Below, one piece after another: positions 53,697 to 61,666 of a stretch of 64,000 nt of DNA. This stretch comes from Clostridiales bacterium (GTDB lineage: Bacteria > Bacillota > Clostridia > Oscillospirales > Oscillospiraceae), in the NCBI GenBank assembly GCA_004554585.1, contig SFLH01000001.1, forward strand, positions 303,437 through 367,436, read 5' to 3'. Position 1 is the first letter of the stretch. Every line of letters starts with the position of its first letter. Made by a program: the position numbers and the translations under genes. The notes under the pieces were generated by a model. It saw only the letters and a program-made list of their open reading frames with translations. It was not told where the DNA came from and did no database searches.

Positions 53697-54142
53697 TGAT
53701 GCAATCTCCCACATCGCCACAGCAGGCCATTATGTTGAATGACGTTTCAAAAAATACTAGATAGCGGTCTCACCTCCCTCATCAGGGGAAGTCGTATTGC
53801 CCACGGAAATGCAAAGCAACAGGATTTCCCGATCTGGCAAAGATCTTCCGATCTCCGAACCGGGCTCAATTTCCCCTTGATATTCTTAGCTTTTTTATAC
53901 TTCAAGCACTTCGAACTTTGTCCGAAAGCATGGTTTAAGTTCGGGAGGAAATCGTTAGCCAATTCAGCCAATCATGCCTTGCCAACAACCATAGTCAGCC
54001 CAGAAATCACCCCTTTGAACACCGTTCCTCCCAGCAAAAAACAAGTGACACTATCGTTGTCTCCCAAACGCAACGCAGCCATACCGGCACATCACGTCCC
54101 GGTATGGCCACTTCTTCTCACCCAATCAAAGTCTACTGAAAA
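53697..54142. other. Gene-free stretch
   Basis: No coding frame has a usable ribosome binding site. A hairpin GCCATACCGG/CCGGTATGGC at 54078-54108 lies downstream of the excisionase-like gene and may be its transcript end, although it lacks a T run. Confidence 0.4.
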
Positions 54143-54313
54143 TCATCCATTCCCCTCCAGCCACTCCGCCAACGCCTCCAGAGAGATTCGATACTCCCGG
54201 CCCACCAGCACGGCGCGCAGCTGTCCGCTGTGGATCATCTGCCGCACCTGCTGCCGACTGGTTTTCAGATACGCTGCCACTTCCCGTACCGTGAATAACT
54301 CCATCAGCTCCAT
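54143..54313 (-). CDS. Excisionase-type helix-turn-helix protein
   Basis: The 56-residue protein reads MELMELFTVREVAAYLKTSR, then QQVRQMIHSG, LRAVLVGREYRISLEALAEW. This is the MerR-like HTH_17/excisionase fold used by Xis proteins. ATG 54313 has AAGGAAGA 7 bases upstream and lies inside the end of the preceding gene. In this setting it may set the direction of recombination for one of the serine recombinases or act as a repressor. Confidence 0.8.
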   Translation of the reverse strand: MELMELFTVREVAAYLKTSRQQVRQMIHSGQLRAVLVGREYRISLEALAEWLEGNG

Positions 54314-54552
54314 GGGTCATCTTCCTTCGCGCGCTCAGAGCCACGGTCCTCATGATAGAGCAGGTTGTGGAGTTTGCGCACGTCGTAGGTCACAAAGCCC
54401 CACTCCCCTATCTCATTGCGGCGGGGCGCGACTTCGTACTCTTCGCATTTCTCCCGCAGCGCCTGCTTGCTCATTTTGAAGAGCTCAGCAACCTCATCCA
54501 CTGTGTAGAAGGGCTTCATTTCTTTGTAGTTGATATAAGGGACTTTTGCCAT
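54304..54552 (-). CDS. Small HTH-like protein
   Basis: The 82-residue protein has MKPFYTVDEVAELFKMSKQA then LREKCEEYEVAPRR and FVTYDVRKLHNLLYHEDRG, a MerR/excisionase-like HTH with a charged tail. Its last codons overlap the start of the excisionase-type gene by 10 bases. AAGGAG lies 9 bases before ATG 54552. Probably a regulator acting with its neighbour. Confidence 0.7.
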   Translation of the reverse strand: MAKVPYINYKEMKPFYTVDEVAELFKMSKQALREKCEEYEVAPRRNEIGEWGFVTYDVRKLHNLLYHEDRGSERAKEDDPWS

Positions 54553-54579
54553 AACAGACCAACTCCTTATAAAATGATT

Positions 54580-54636
54580 TAGCGTGAAATAGCACGCAGC
54601 CGCATTCATTCCACGGGGCCAATCTACTTCACGCTA
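54580..54636 (-). promoter_or_regulatory. Inverted repeats upstream of the HTH pair
   Basis: TAGCGTGAA (54580-54588) and TTCACGCTA (54628-54636) are complements. The second overlaps a TATAAA-like -10 on the minus strand (about 54638-54643). This is a likely autoregulatory operator. Confidence 0.5.
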
Positions 54637-54712
54637 TTTTATAGTATTGTTCTCTATTTCAAACTGGAATGGTCTATTTTACCTAGTTTCATGGAAACCA
54701 ATTCTGAAATCT

Positions 54713-55347
54713 TCAATCCTTGAGCGCCGTTACCGGTACCACAAACACCCCGTCCGGCCGCTGGTAGGCCGCGTTGGTCAGACCGCACAGGACACACAAA
54801 ACTGCGGGCGGCTTACCCTTGAAATCCGCCTCAAATTGCTTTTTGATCGCCAGCAGGTTTTCCGCCGCGGCATCGATCTGATTGGCGCCCAGCTTAATCT
54901 CGAAGGCGCACCACTGGCCGTCCAACAACTCGACCACGGCATCTATCTTCTGATTTTTATAGTCTTGGTAGTGATATAGATGCGCCCCCAAAGGACGCGG
55001 CGTGGATCCGCAGATCCCGCTCACACAAGGCTTCAAAGAGGAAGCCCAGCGTCTCCAGATCCCCCAGCAGGCTGGCAGGCGTGGCCTTCAGCAGGGCACA
55101 GGCCAGGGACGGATCGGCAAAGTGCCGTTTCTCCGCCTGCTTCACCCGTACAGAGGAACGAATACCAGAGGAGAAAGGCGGCTGATTATCGGTAATAAAC
55201 AGCCGCTTGAAGATGTCCAGGTACGCTGCCACGGTGTTGCCGTCAATATCCTCGTCGTCCACCGCTTTGATGTCCTTCATCAGTGTTTTATTGGTGGCAG
55301 TGGTGCTCTCATTGCGGGCCAGGGGGCGCAGCCTGCTCTGAACTCAG
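54713..55347 (-). pseudogene. DUF4143 ATPase remnant, truncated and frameshifted
   Basis: Only the C-terminal half of an AAA_14/DUF4143 protein remains. LARNESTTATNKTL then DDEDIDGNTVAAYLDIFKRL and LLGDLETLGFLFEALCERDLR come from one frame. AHLYHYQDYKNQKIDAVVELL, cut as YHYQDYKNQKIDAVVE, and AFEIKLGANQ, come from another. The frames join at the CCCCC run (54986-54990), a likely one-base slip. The N-terminal ATPase domain is gone. It is not a copy of the intact gene at 40193, judging by the different residues. Confidence 0.75.
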
Positions 55348-55666
55348 GCCCAGACTTCCCGGCCAACCACCCCGAATAATCAGCTCAATCAATCTTTTTG
55401 ATTTCACAACCTCATTCAGTCAAATTTCAACCCTAGGTGGATCCCGCGATCCCATTTTCCTGGCACCATTGAGCTACCCGGCGATGACACCGCCGACTGT
55501 TTTTGCCTTTACGGTGTGCTGCCCCCATGGGAAAGCACGAATTAAGATAAGCACCAGGCCAGACTGCACACAAGGCAGTCTGGCCTGTATTTGCAAAAGA
55601 ATCCTGTCTTTCCTCTCTATTTAGAAGGCGTTTGTTCTAAGTTCGGGAACAACCATCTTCTCACCG
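55348..55666. other. Gene-free stretch with a hairpin downstream of hsdR
   Basis: The only notable feature is AGGCCAGACTGC and GCAGTCTGGCCT (55557-55587), a perfect 12-base stem 80 bases after hsdR. It lacks a T run on the minus strand but could end the restriction operon. Confidence 0.5.
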
Positions 55667-58600
55667 CTATGCCGCCGCGTTGGCGTTGATCCGGTCAATG
55701 ACACTTTTAATCCCTGCCCACAGGGACAAATCTGTAAATATCTCCACGATACTCCCCCGGTCAGTGAAGGGTGGCTCCTGGAGCACAGACAAATCCTTCA
55801 TCACACCGTTGTGGACGATGTACTCTACGATCTGGTTGACGAAGTAGATTTGCCGGCTGTCCAGATTGACGTCGTTTAAGTACTGGGCAAAGGCATCCTT
55901 GGCGGCGTTCATGTCCATACCCACGATCTCTCGGACAAATTCCCCCAGCGGTTTCTGACCGATCTCCGCCTCATAGTCCTGTTTGGTGCCCACCTCGCTC
56001 CAGAGGATGGCCTCCAGCTCCCTTACATCCTCTTCTGTCAGCGGCACATTGGAGCGCAGCTTGGCAATAGCGGGTTTGTCCTGGTGCTGGCGGACATAGA
56101 ACTCCGCCTTGGCCTTGTAGTTTTTCAGGTCGTCGTTCTCCAGCTCTGACTCCTTCCACTCCACAGAGAGGATATCGTCGGTAAAGTTTGTATAGTACGG
56201 CTCGCCTTTGGGGGGTAGATACTTCATCAGATTCCGCAGGCACTCCCGGATATGTTCAAACTCGTTGATCCCAGCGTTGTCCAAGTAGTCGGTATGCAGG
56301 ATTTTCTCAATGAGTTCCGATTGCGCCCGGACCTCCGGGATGTTGGCCACACTGGCCACGCCGCTGACCTTCTTCACCAGATCCTTTCGGGCTTTCTTAT
56401 AGGTCTTTCCCACCAGATAGGCCAGTTCAATGCCGTACATCAGTGCGTCGAACCGCACGGCACTGGCCTCGTCCATGTCCGGCTGGAGCAGAGGAGCCAC
56501 TTCCTCTTTCAGATAGAGCGTATCCTCATAGCTGAGGGCCTGGTAACTCTCTGGATCCGCGAACTTCTCCACATACCACAGGTGCTGCCGCACGGCGAAG
56601 TTCTCCCGGTCCAGTTCCTGCACCTTGGAGAGCATCTCCGTCACCAGCCGCTCCCGGAAGGGAATGAGCTCGGTGGTCTGGTAGGCCAGATCCTGGAGCT
56701 TGTAGACGATTTGGGCTTTCAGATAAAAGATAGCACTTTGCAGGGCCATCTGGTTGGCGGTGGCCTTCCCCTTGTTCATGCGGAAGAACTCAAAGTTGCC
56801 GCACAGGTCAAAGATGTAGAACTTGCTCTTGTCCTCTCCATCGATCAGTCCAGGACACAGACGGGTGCCCCGGCCGATCATCTGCCAGAATTTCGCCTTG
56901 CTCATGACCTTTTTGAAAAACACCAGGTTCAGCACCTCAGGCACGTCGATGCCGGTGTCCAGCATGTCCACGGAGATGGCGATCTGGGGTAGCTTTTTCG
57001 GGTCGGAGAATTCGTCAATGGCACTCTGGGCGTAGGTCATATAGTTGTCGATGACCTCGGCGTAGCCAGGAAGATGGGGATACTCCTTGCCAAACACCTC
57101 CAGAATTTTTTCGGCGTGGCGGTGGTTTTTGGCAAAGATAATGGTCTTGCCCAGCTTCTCCCCATAGTCGATTTTCAGGCCGTTGGTCATCAGCAGGTTC
57201 AGGGCCAGACGGATGGTGTCCTCGTTGAACAACCACTCGTTGAGGGCCGAGGATTCGATCCGCTCGGGCAGCTCCCCGTTCTCGTCGGTGAAGGTGGCCT
57301 CGTACGCTGCCTTTTCCTCCTCGGATAGGTCGGCGTACGAGATGCCCTCCTCCAGGAATTTCAGTTTGCTCTCCACGGTGAGGAAGTCCACCAGGAAGCC
57401 GTCCTTCACCGCCTGGGCCAGTTCATAGCCGTAGGTGGGCACGCCGCTCTCCAGTTCAAAGACTTCGTAGGTGTTTTTGTCGATCTCGTCCTTGGGGGTG
57501 GCGGTGAGGCCCACCAGGGGCGCATCGAAGTAGCTGAAAATATCCCGGAACTTGTTGTAGATGGAGCGGTGGGCCTCGTCGCAGATCACCAGGTCGAAGT
57601 GGCCCACGGTGAACAGCTTCCCCTCCCCGTCCTTCACTGAGTCGATGCAGTTCATCATGGTCTGGTAGGTGGAAAAGACACAGTGGGCGGTGTAGTTATC
57701 CTTCTCCTCGCACAGGTTGGTCACGGAGAGGTCGGGTAGCAGGTTCACAAAGCTGCGCTTGGCCTGGGTGACCAGGGAGTTGCGGTCAGCCAGGAAGAGG
57801 ACGTTCTTCACCCAGCCGTGCTGGAGAAGTACCTTCACCAGGGCGATGACCGTGCGGGTCTTACCCGAGCCGGTGGCCATGACCAGCAGGGCCTTCCGGC
57901 GGTTCTGGGCCAAAGCCTGACAGGTGGCTTTGATGGCCCCCTCCTGGTAGTAGCGGCCCGCGATTTCGTGGTCCACCTGGATGTATTTGAGGCTGGTCCG
58001 CATGGCCCGGAGGTTAAAAAGCTTTTCCAGATCTCTCTTGGAGTAGAAGGCAGCTACCCGCCGCTCCGGGTAAGCCCCGTCGTCCAGGCGGGTATCAAAA
58101 CCGTTGGTAAGGAAGAGCACCGGGCGGCGGCCATATTTCTGTTCCAGCAGGTCGGCGTACAGCTTGGCCTGCTGGCGGCCCTTGGCCGGGTCCACGCAGG
58201 TGCGCTTGGCCTCGATAACGGCCAGGGGGCGGTGGGCGTCATCGTAGAGCACATAGTCGGCATAGCCCACCTCGCTCTGGTTGGGCATGCCTGGCAGCTC
58301 CACCTCATTGAGCCAGTCCTTCCCCTCGGTCCAGCCTGCGTCGGTGAGCATGGCGTCGATATACAATTTGCGGGTTTTATACTCGGAAAGGTCCAGGGGT
58401 TTGGGGGTGTAGCTGGGCTGCTGGGCCTCCCGGCGGGCGGTGAGTTCAGCCCGCAGGTCCTCATTTTCTGCCATAAGGGCGGCAAGGTCCACCTCCGGCG
58501 CAGGAGCGGGAGCCGGGGCGGCGGTCTGCTGTTCCAGCAGGGCTGGGTCGAATTTTCCTTGTGTGTAAGTGGTCCCGTAACAATAGGACACATAGTCCAT

Positions 58601-58951
58601 GAAATACCACAGGTTTTCCAGGCACAGCCGGGCCTGTTCCGGGGTAATTTTTTTGCCAGTGTGGGCGGCGGTGTTGCCCGTCTGGCGAATGTACTTGAGG
58701 CGCTGCCATAGGTCCCGGTCCACGATGGCCCGGAAATCCTCCGTGTCCATGAGGCTGGCCAGCCGGTCGTCGTAGGGCATGACCAACCCACCGTCCACGG
58801 AATACATCCATTTGACGGCAAACTCTACGCACCGGCGGCAGTTCAGCACGCAGGCCGCCGGGTCAATGGCATAGATTTTTTCGGCTGAGACAGCCACCTC
58901 TCCGAAGGTGTTAAATTGCGGGTCGGAGAGGAGGAAATCAAAGTTGGTCAT
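55667..58951 (-). CDS. hsdR: Type I restriction enzyme, restriction/translocation subunit
   Basis: The 1094-residue protein has an N-terminal DUF4145-like region, a coiled stretch at about 150-190, and a PD-(D/E)xK nuclease (YADYVLYDD, then LAVIEAKRT) near 235-265. The motor follows: Walker A MATGSGKTRTV, DEAH in VICDEAHRSIYN, LTATP, and a helicase C domain with GRGTRLCPGL. A C-terminal EcoEI-type domain completes it. It cuts unmodified DNA after translocating, with HsdM and HsdS. Its ATG overlaps the HEPN-like stop (ATGA). Confidence 0.95.
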   Translation of the reverse strand: MTNFDFLLSDPQFNTFGEVAVSAEKIYAIDPAACVLNCRRCVEFAVKWMYSVDGGLVMPYDDRLASLMDTEDFRAIVDRDLWQRLKYIRQTGNTAAHTGKKITPEQARLCLENLWYFMDYVSYCYGTTYTQGKFDPALLEQQTAAPAPAPAPEVDLAALMAENEDLRAELTARREAQQPSYTPKPLDLSEYKTRKLYIDAMLTDAGWTEGKDWLNEVELPGMPNQSEVGYADYVLYDDAHRPLAVIEAKRTCVDPAKGRQQAKLYADLLEQKYGRRPVLFLTNGFDTRLDDGAYPERRVAAFYSKRDLEKLFNLRAMRTSLKYIQVDHEIAGRYYQEGAIKATCQALAQNRRKALLVMATGSGKTRTVIALVKVLLQHGWVKNVLFLADRNSLVTQAKRSFVNLLPDLSVTNLCEEKDNYTAHCVFSTYQTMMNCIDSVKDGEGKLFTVGHFDLVICDEAHRSIYNKFRDIFSYFDAPLVGLTATPKDEIDKNTYEVFELESGVPTYGYELAQAVKDGFLVDFLTVESKLKFLEEGISYADLSEEEKAAYEATFTDENGELPERIESSALNEWLFNEDTIRLALNLLMTNGLKIDYGEKLGKTIIFAKNHRHAEKILEVFGKEYPHLPGYAEVIDNYMTYAQSAIDEFSDPKKLPQIAISVDMLDTGIDVPEVLNLVFFKKVMSKAKFWQMIGRGTRLCPGLIDGEDKSKFYIFDLCGNFEFFRMNKGKATANQMALQSAIFYLKAQIVYKLQDLAYQTTELIPFRERLVTEMLSKVQELDRENFAVRQHLWYVEKFADPESYQALSYEDTLYLKEEVAPLLQPDMDEASAVRFDALMYGIELAYLVGKTYKKARKDLVKKVSGVASVANIPEVRAQSELIEKILHTDYLDNAGINEFEHIRECLRNLMKYLPPKGEPYYTNFTDDILSVEWKESELENDDLKNYKAKAEFYVRQHQDKPAIAKLRSNVPLTEEDVRELEAILWSEVGTKQDYEAEIGQKPLGEFVREIVGMDMNAAKDAFAQYLNDVNLDSRQIYFVNQIVEYIVHNGVMKDLSVLQEPPFTDRGSIVEIFTDLSLWAGIKSVIDRINANAAA

Positions 58952-59388
58952 AATAAAGTCACCTGTTTACATTGGTCCTCAGCTAAATCATGTAATGTTG
59001 TTGCAAGGTTTTCTAAAAAAATCAAATCAACTTGCGGGTGGTATTTGTCATCAAAATGGTACCGCCACTCAGTGAATACTTGCCCTGCCATCTCTAATTT
59101 TTGCCGAAATTCATCGTCACCCTTAAAACAAGGGTTCTCTGTAATAGAAGTTTTATTTTGATTCGATAACCGTTCATACAGTTCAGTAAATTTATGGCCA
59201 TATACTTCGTTTTGGCCATCTGATACAAGTGATTTTAGGTATAACTCGCATGCAAAGGCCATGTTGACAACTGATGGAACAAACCAGTGACCATCATCAT
59301 TATCATTTTCCAGCCAGTCATCTGGGATAATATCACAGGCAACTCGATGGAATGATTCTCCAGTCCGAAATGTCTCAATTTTATACAT
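58948..59388 (-). CDS. HEPN-like protein within the restriction operon
   Basis: The 146-residue protein has FACELYLKSLVSDG, GHKFTELYERL and FTEWRYHFD, the helix pattern of the HEPN superfamily. A clean catalytic Rx4-6H motif is not evident; the candidate RYHFDDKYH has a longer spacing. It is AT-rich and lies between the membrane protein and hsdR with a 4-base overlap into hsdR. HEPN proteins are often RNases or toxins in defence loci; that role is inferred here. Confidence 0.55.
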   Translation of the reverse strand: MYKIETFRTGESFHRVACDIIPDDWLENDNDDGHWFVPSVVNMAFACELYLKSLVSDGQNEVYGHKFTELYERLSNQNKTSITENPCFKGDDEFRQKLEMAGQVFTEWRYHFDDKYHPQVDLIFLENLATTLHDLAEDQCKQVTLL

Positions 59389-59411
59389 CCACCACACCTT
59401 CTATTCTCCCA

Positions 59412-59738
59412 TCAGCGGTGTTTTTTTACTCCAGCACTTCTCATTTGAGCTTGACCAGCTGGAGAACGCATATACTCTTTCATTAGAGTAGAAATCACGT
59501 CTGTCCCCAATTGATTTTCTAATTCTTTTTGCTTGAGCTCCAGTTGATGCTTATGCTCTAACTCCATTTTTTCTTTTTCCATAGTAAACTTTTCCCGTTC
59601 TTTTTCTAAGTCAAGTTCATACTGTTTTTCAATCTTTTGAATATCTGCTTTTGTCTGCTTGCGTGCAACTGCGTAACTTGTTATTCCTGCAATCAAGGCA
59701 CAGATTACAGAAACGATATATGGTAAATATGTACTCAT
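59412..59738 (-). CDS. Membrane-anchored coiled-coil protein in the restriction operon
   Basis: The 108-residue protein has one N-terminal helix (YLPYIVSVICALIAGITSYA) and then a highly charged coiled coil (about 30-80) ending in SPAGQAQMRSAG and KKHR. GAAGAGG precedes the ATG, 12 bases past the hsdS stop. It is not part of a standard type I system. Family unknown. Confidence 0.6.
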   Translation of the reverse strand: MSTYLPYIVSVICALIAGITSYAVARKQTKADIQKIEKQYELDLEKEREKFTMEKEKMELEHKHQLELKQKELENQLGTDVISTLMKEYMRSPAGQAQMRSAGVKKHR

Positions 59739-59749
59739 ATCAAACCTCT

Positions 59750-60937
59750 TCACCCAAAATATTGTTGCATCAGTGCATTCCTCAACATTTCCAGCTTTTC
59801 AAGGCTGAAACTAATGATATATCTTGACCTATCGACTTTTTCTATATAACCCTTAAATTCGTATTGCATATCAAGCGGCGGAACCAAAGTAGGCAATCCT
59901 TTTAACTGCCGCATATTGATACTTGCAATCCCTGTTGTTTGCTTTGCGCATCTCAAAAAATACTGCTTTGCTTTCTGATGATGTAAAAATTCAGCAAAGT
60001 AGGACGAAAGCAGGATGTTTTCATTTAATCGAACACGAAAAATATGATTTTGATGGATACAGTTCTCCAATGGTTGCTGAATAATCGCACCCCGACCAAG
60101 TTTATCTGGGTCACCGCCCTCTGTCATAAGTACATCACCTGGCAATAAACGATACTGTTCTATTTCAGCCTTAGTCGCTAAAATTGTTTTTACAGTTGTC
60201 CAATCAATATAGCCGTCTTTTACATTTGATACTGCCATGTAAGGAACTTCAATTAGCTCTGTTTCCTTCGTCTTTCTGCCCTTTGTTATTCCGGAAACAA
60301 TATCTGCCATATCTTCAAGAGGTTGCTCCGGCCAGTTCATTGGATTTAGAACCATGTCCCCAAACATCTCCACAAACCGGGCTTTGACCAGCAGGTCCAG
60401 CTTGTCCAGCTGCGCCCGGCGCTTGGCGATCAGGTCGCTGACCTTGTCCAGCGTGGCCGCAATGCGGCGCTGTTCCTCCAATTCTAATCTTGGTATAAGA
60501 AAGTCGCCTACATTTTGAAGCGAAACATTGATTTGTGCCACGCCCTGTTGTTGCTTTTCATATTGTTTGCGAACCATTGGTGATTCTAAGGCATACGCGA
60601 GAAATGAGTAATCTATTCTACCGTTTGGTACTCGAATAATAGCAAGAGCCTGATTGGTATTCGCAGGCAAAATATCTTCATGCACAATTGCTGTTCTGCC
60701 GATGACACCAGCTATAGAGAATAGAATATCGTTTTCTTTGAGTTGCGAGCGATTTAGTTTTTCGTTACATTCTTCACTAATATGAGCAAACTTACTTGAA
60801 ATAAACTTTCGGTTTTCTGTTATACTCTCAACTTTAACGAAATTGATTCCACACTCTATAAAATCATACCCTACGGATGTTGGTGTCGTTCCTTTAGTGA
60901 TTTTTGAAGCAATGTCACCTAATCGAATCCATTCCAT
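59750..60937 (-). CDS. hsdS: Type I restriction specificity subunit
   Basis: The 395-residue protein has two target-recognition halves, each ending in a conserved helix. The first has LGDIASKITKGTTP and then EEQRRIAATLDKVSDLIAKR with the long coiled-coil spacer. The second has PLEDMADIVSGITKGRKT and a terminal helix LEKLEMLRNALMQQYF. It sets the DNA site methylated or cut by the complex. The start overlaps the hsdM stop (TGATG). Its recognition halves are AT-rich but the central spacer is GC-rich, a sign of domain exchange. Confidence 0.93.
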   Translation of the reverse strand: MEWIRLGDIASKITKGTTPTSVGYDFIECGINFVKVESITENRKFISSKFAHISEECNEKLNRSQLKENDILFSIAGVIGRTAIVHEDILPANTNQALAIIRVPNGRIDYSFLAYALESPMVRKQYEKQQQGVAQINVSLQNVGDFLIPRLELEEQRRIAATLDKVSDLIAKRRAQLDKLDLLVKARFVEMFGDMVLNPMNWPEQPLEDMADIVSGITKGRKTKETELIEVPYMAVSNVKDGYIDWTTVKTILATKAEIEQYRLLPGDVLMTEGGDPDKLGRGAIIQQPLENCIHQNHIFRVRLNENILLSSYFAEFLHHQKAKQYFLRCAKQTTGIASINMRQLKGLPTLVPPLDMQYEFKGYIEKVDRSRYIISFSLEKLEMLRNALMQQYFG

Positions 60938-61578
60938 CACACCATCTCCTCCAGCTCTGCCAGGCCCCTGGTGATCTCCTTCTCCAGCTCGTTGAGGTCA
61001 GCCAGAATCTCCTGGGTGGATGGGTACTCCACAGGGACATACTCCACCTTCTTGTACTTGTTGATGGACAGGTCATAGCCGTTGGCGGCGATTTCCTCTT
61101 TCGGCACCAGGAAGGACTGCTCGGTGCGCTCTCGCTCCTTCTCTCCTTCCCGGTTATGGAAGCGGGTCACGATGTCGGGGATGTCGTTCTCCTTAACTTC
61201 TGTGCGCTTGTCATCCAGGGAGAAGCCGTCGGCCTTCATGTCGTAAAACCACACGTCATCCGTGCCGCCGTGGCCTGTTTTGGTGAACACCAGCACCGCC
61301 GTGGACACTCCGGCGTAGGGCTTGAACACCCCGGAGGGCATGGAGATCACTGCCTCCAGCCGGTTGCCCTCCACGATCTCCTTTCGGATATCCTTGTGGG
61401 CCTTGGAGGAGCCGAACAGCACCCCGTCAGGCACGATGACGGCGCACCGCCCACCCACTTTGAGCATCCGCAGAAAGAGGGCCAGGAACAGCAGCTCGGT
61501 TTTCTTGGTCTTGCACACCTTCAGCAGGTCGGCAGACACGATGTCCGCGTCCAGGCTCCCCTTGAAGGGGGGATTTGC
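60937..61578 (-). pseudogene. hsdM: Type I methyltransferase subunit, 3' fragment
   Basis: About 213 residues remain, starting at ANPPFKGSLDADIVS, the catalytic (N/D)PP(F/Y) motif IV of N6-adenine methylases. CAVIVPDGVLFG, then DIRKEIVEGNRLEAVISMPSGVF (core NRLEAVISMPSGVF), and the C-terminal helices are intact. The SAM-binding N-terminal half is missing because another element begins immediately upstream. The frame runs on into that element to 61692, but those residues are not HsdM. If the element is intact, the lost half should lie beyond the window. Without it the system cannot methylate, and an active hsdR would be hazardous. Confidence 0.9.
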
Positions 61579-61666
61579 TGATGTTAAGCAAAGACTAAAA
61601 AAATATGGGCTGCTCAAGCCCACATAAGTAGGAGCGGCACCCAGTAAACAGGGCCCGCTCCCGCTT
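61579..61666. mobile_element. Left end of the element inserted in hsdM
   Basis: The junction with hsdM is at 61578/61579. GCTTAACATCA (61579-61589, minus strand) lies there and shares 11 bases with 41591-41601. Two hairpins follow: TGGGCT/AGCCCA with a T7 run (61597-61622) and GGAGCGG/CCGCTCC (about 61631-61664). The first can terminate the recombinase message. Confidence 0.55.

Noticed and set aside
54126..54353. A Gly-rich minus-strand frame over the excisionase-type gene
   Set aside because: The overlapping frame at 54143-54313 has a clear HTH and ribosome binding site; this one has neither.
53739..54479. A 246-codon plus-strand frame in the gene-free region
   Set aside because: No ribosome binding site, no recognisable motif, and it runs over the antisense of the well-supported HTH genes.
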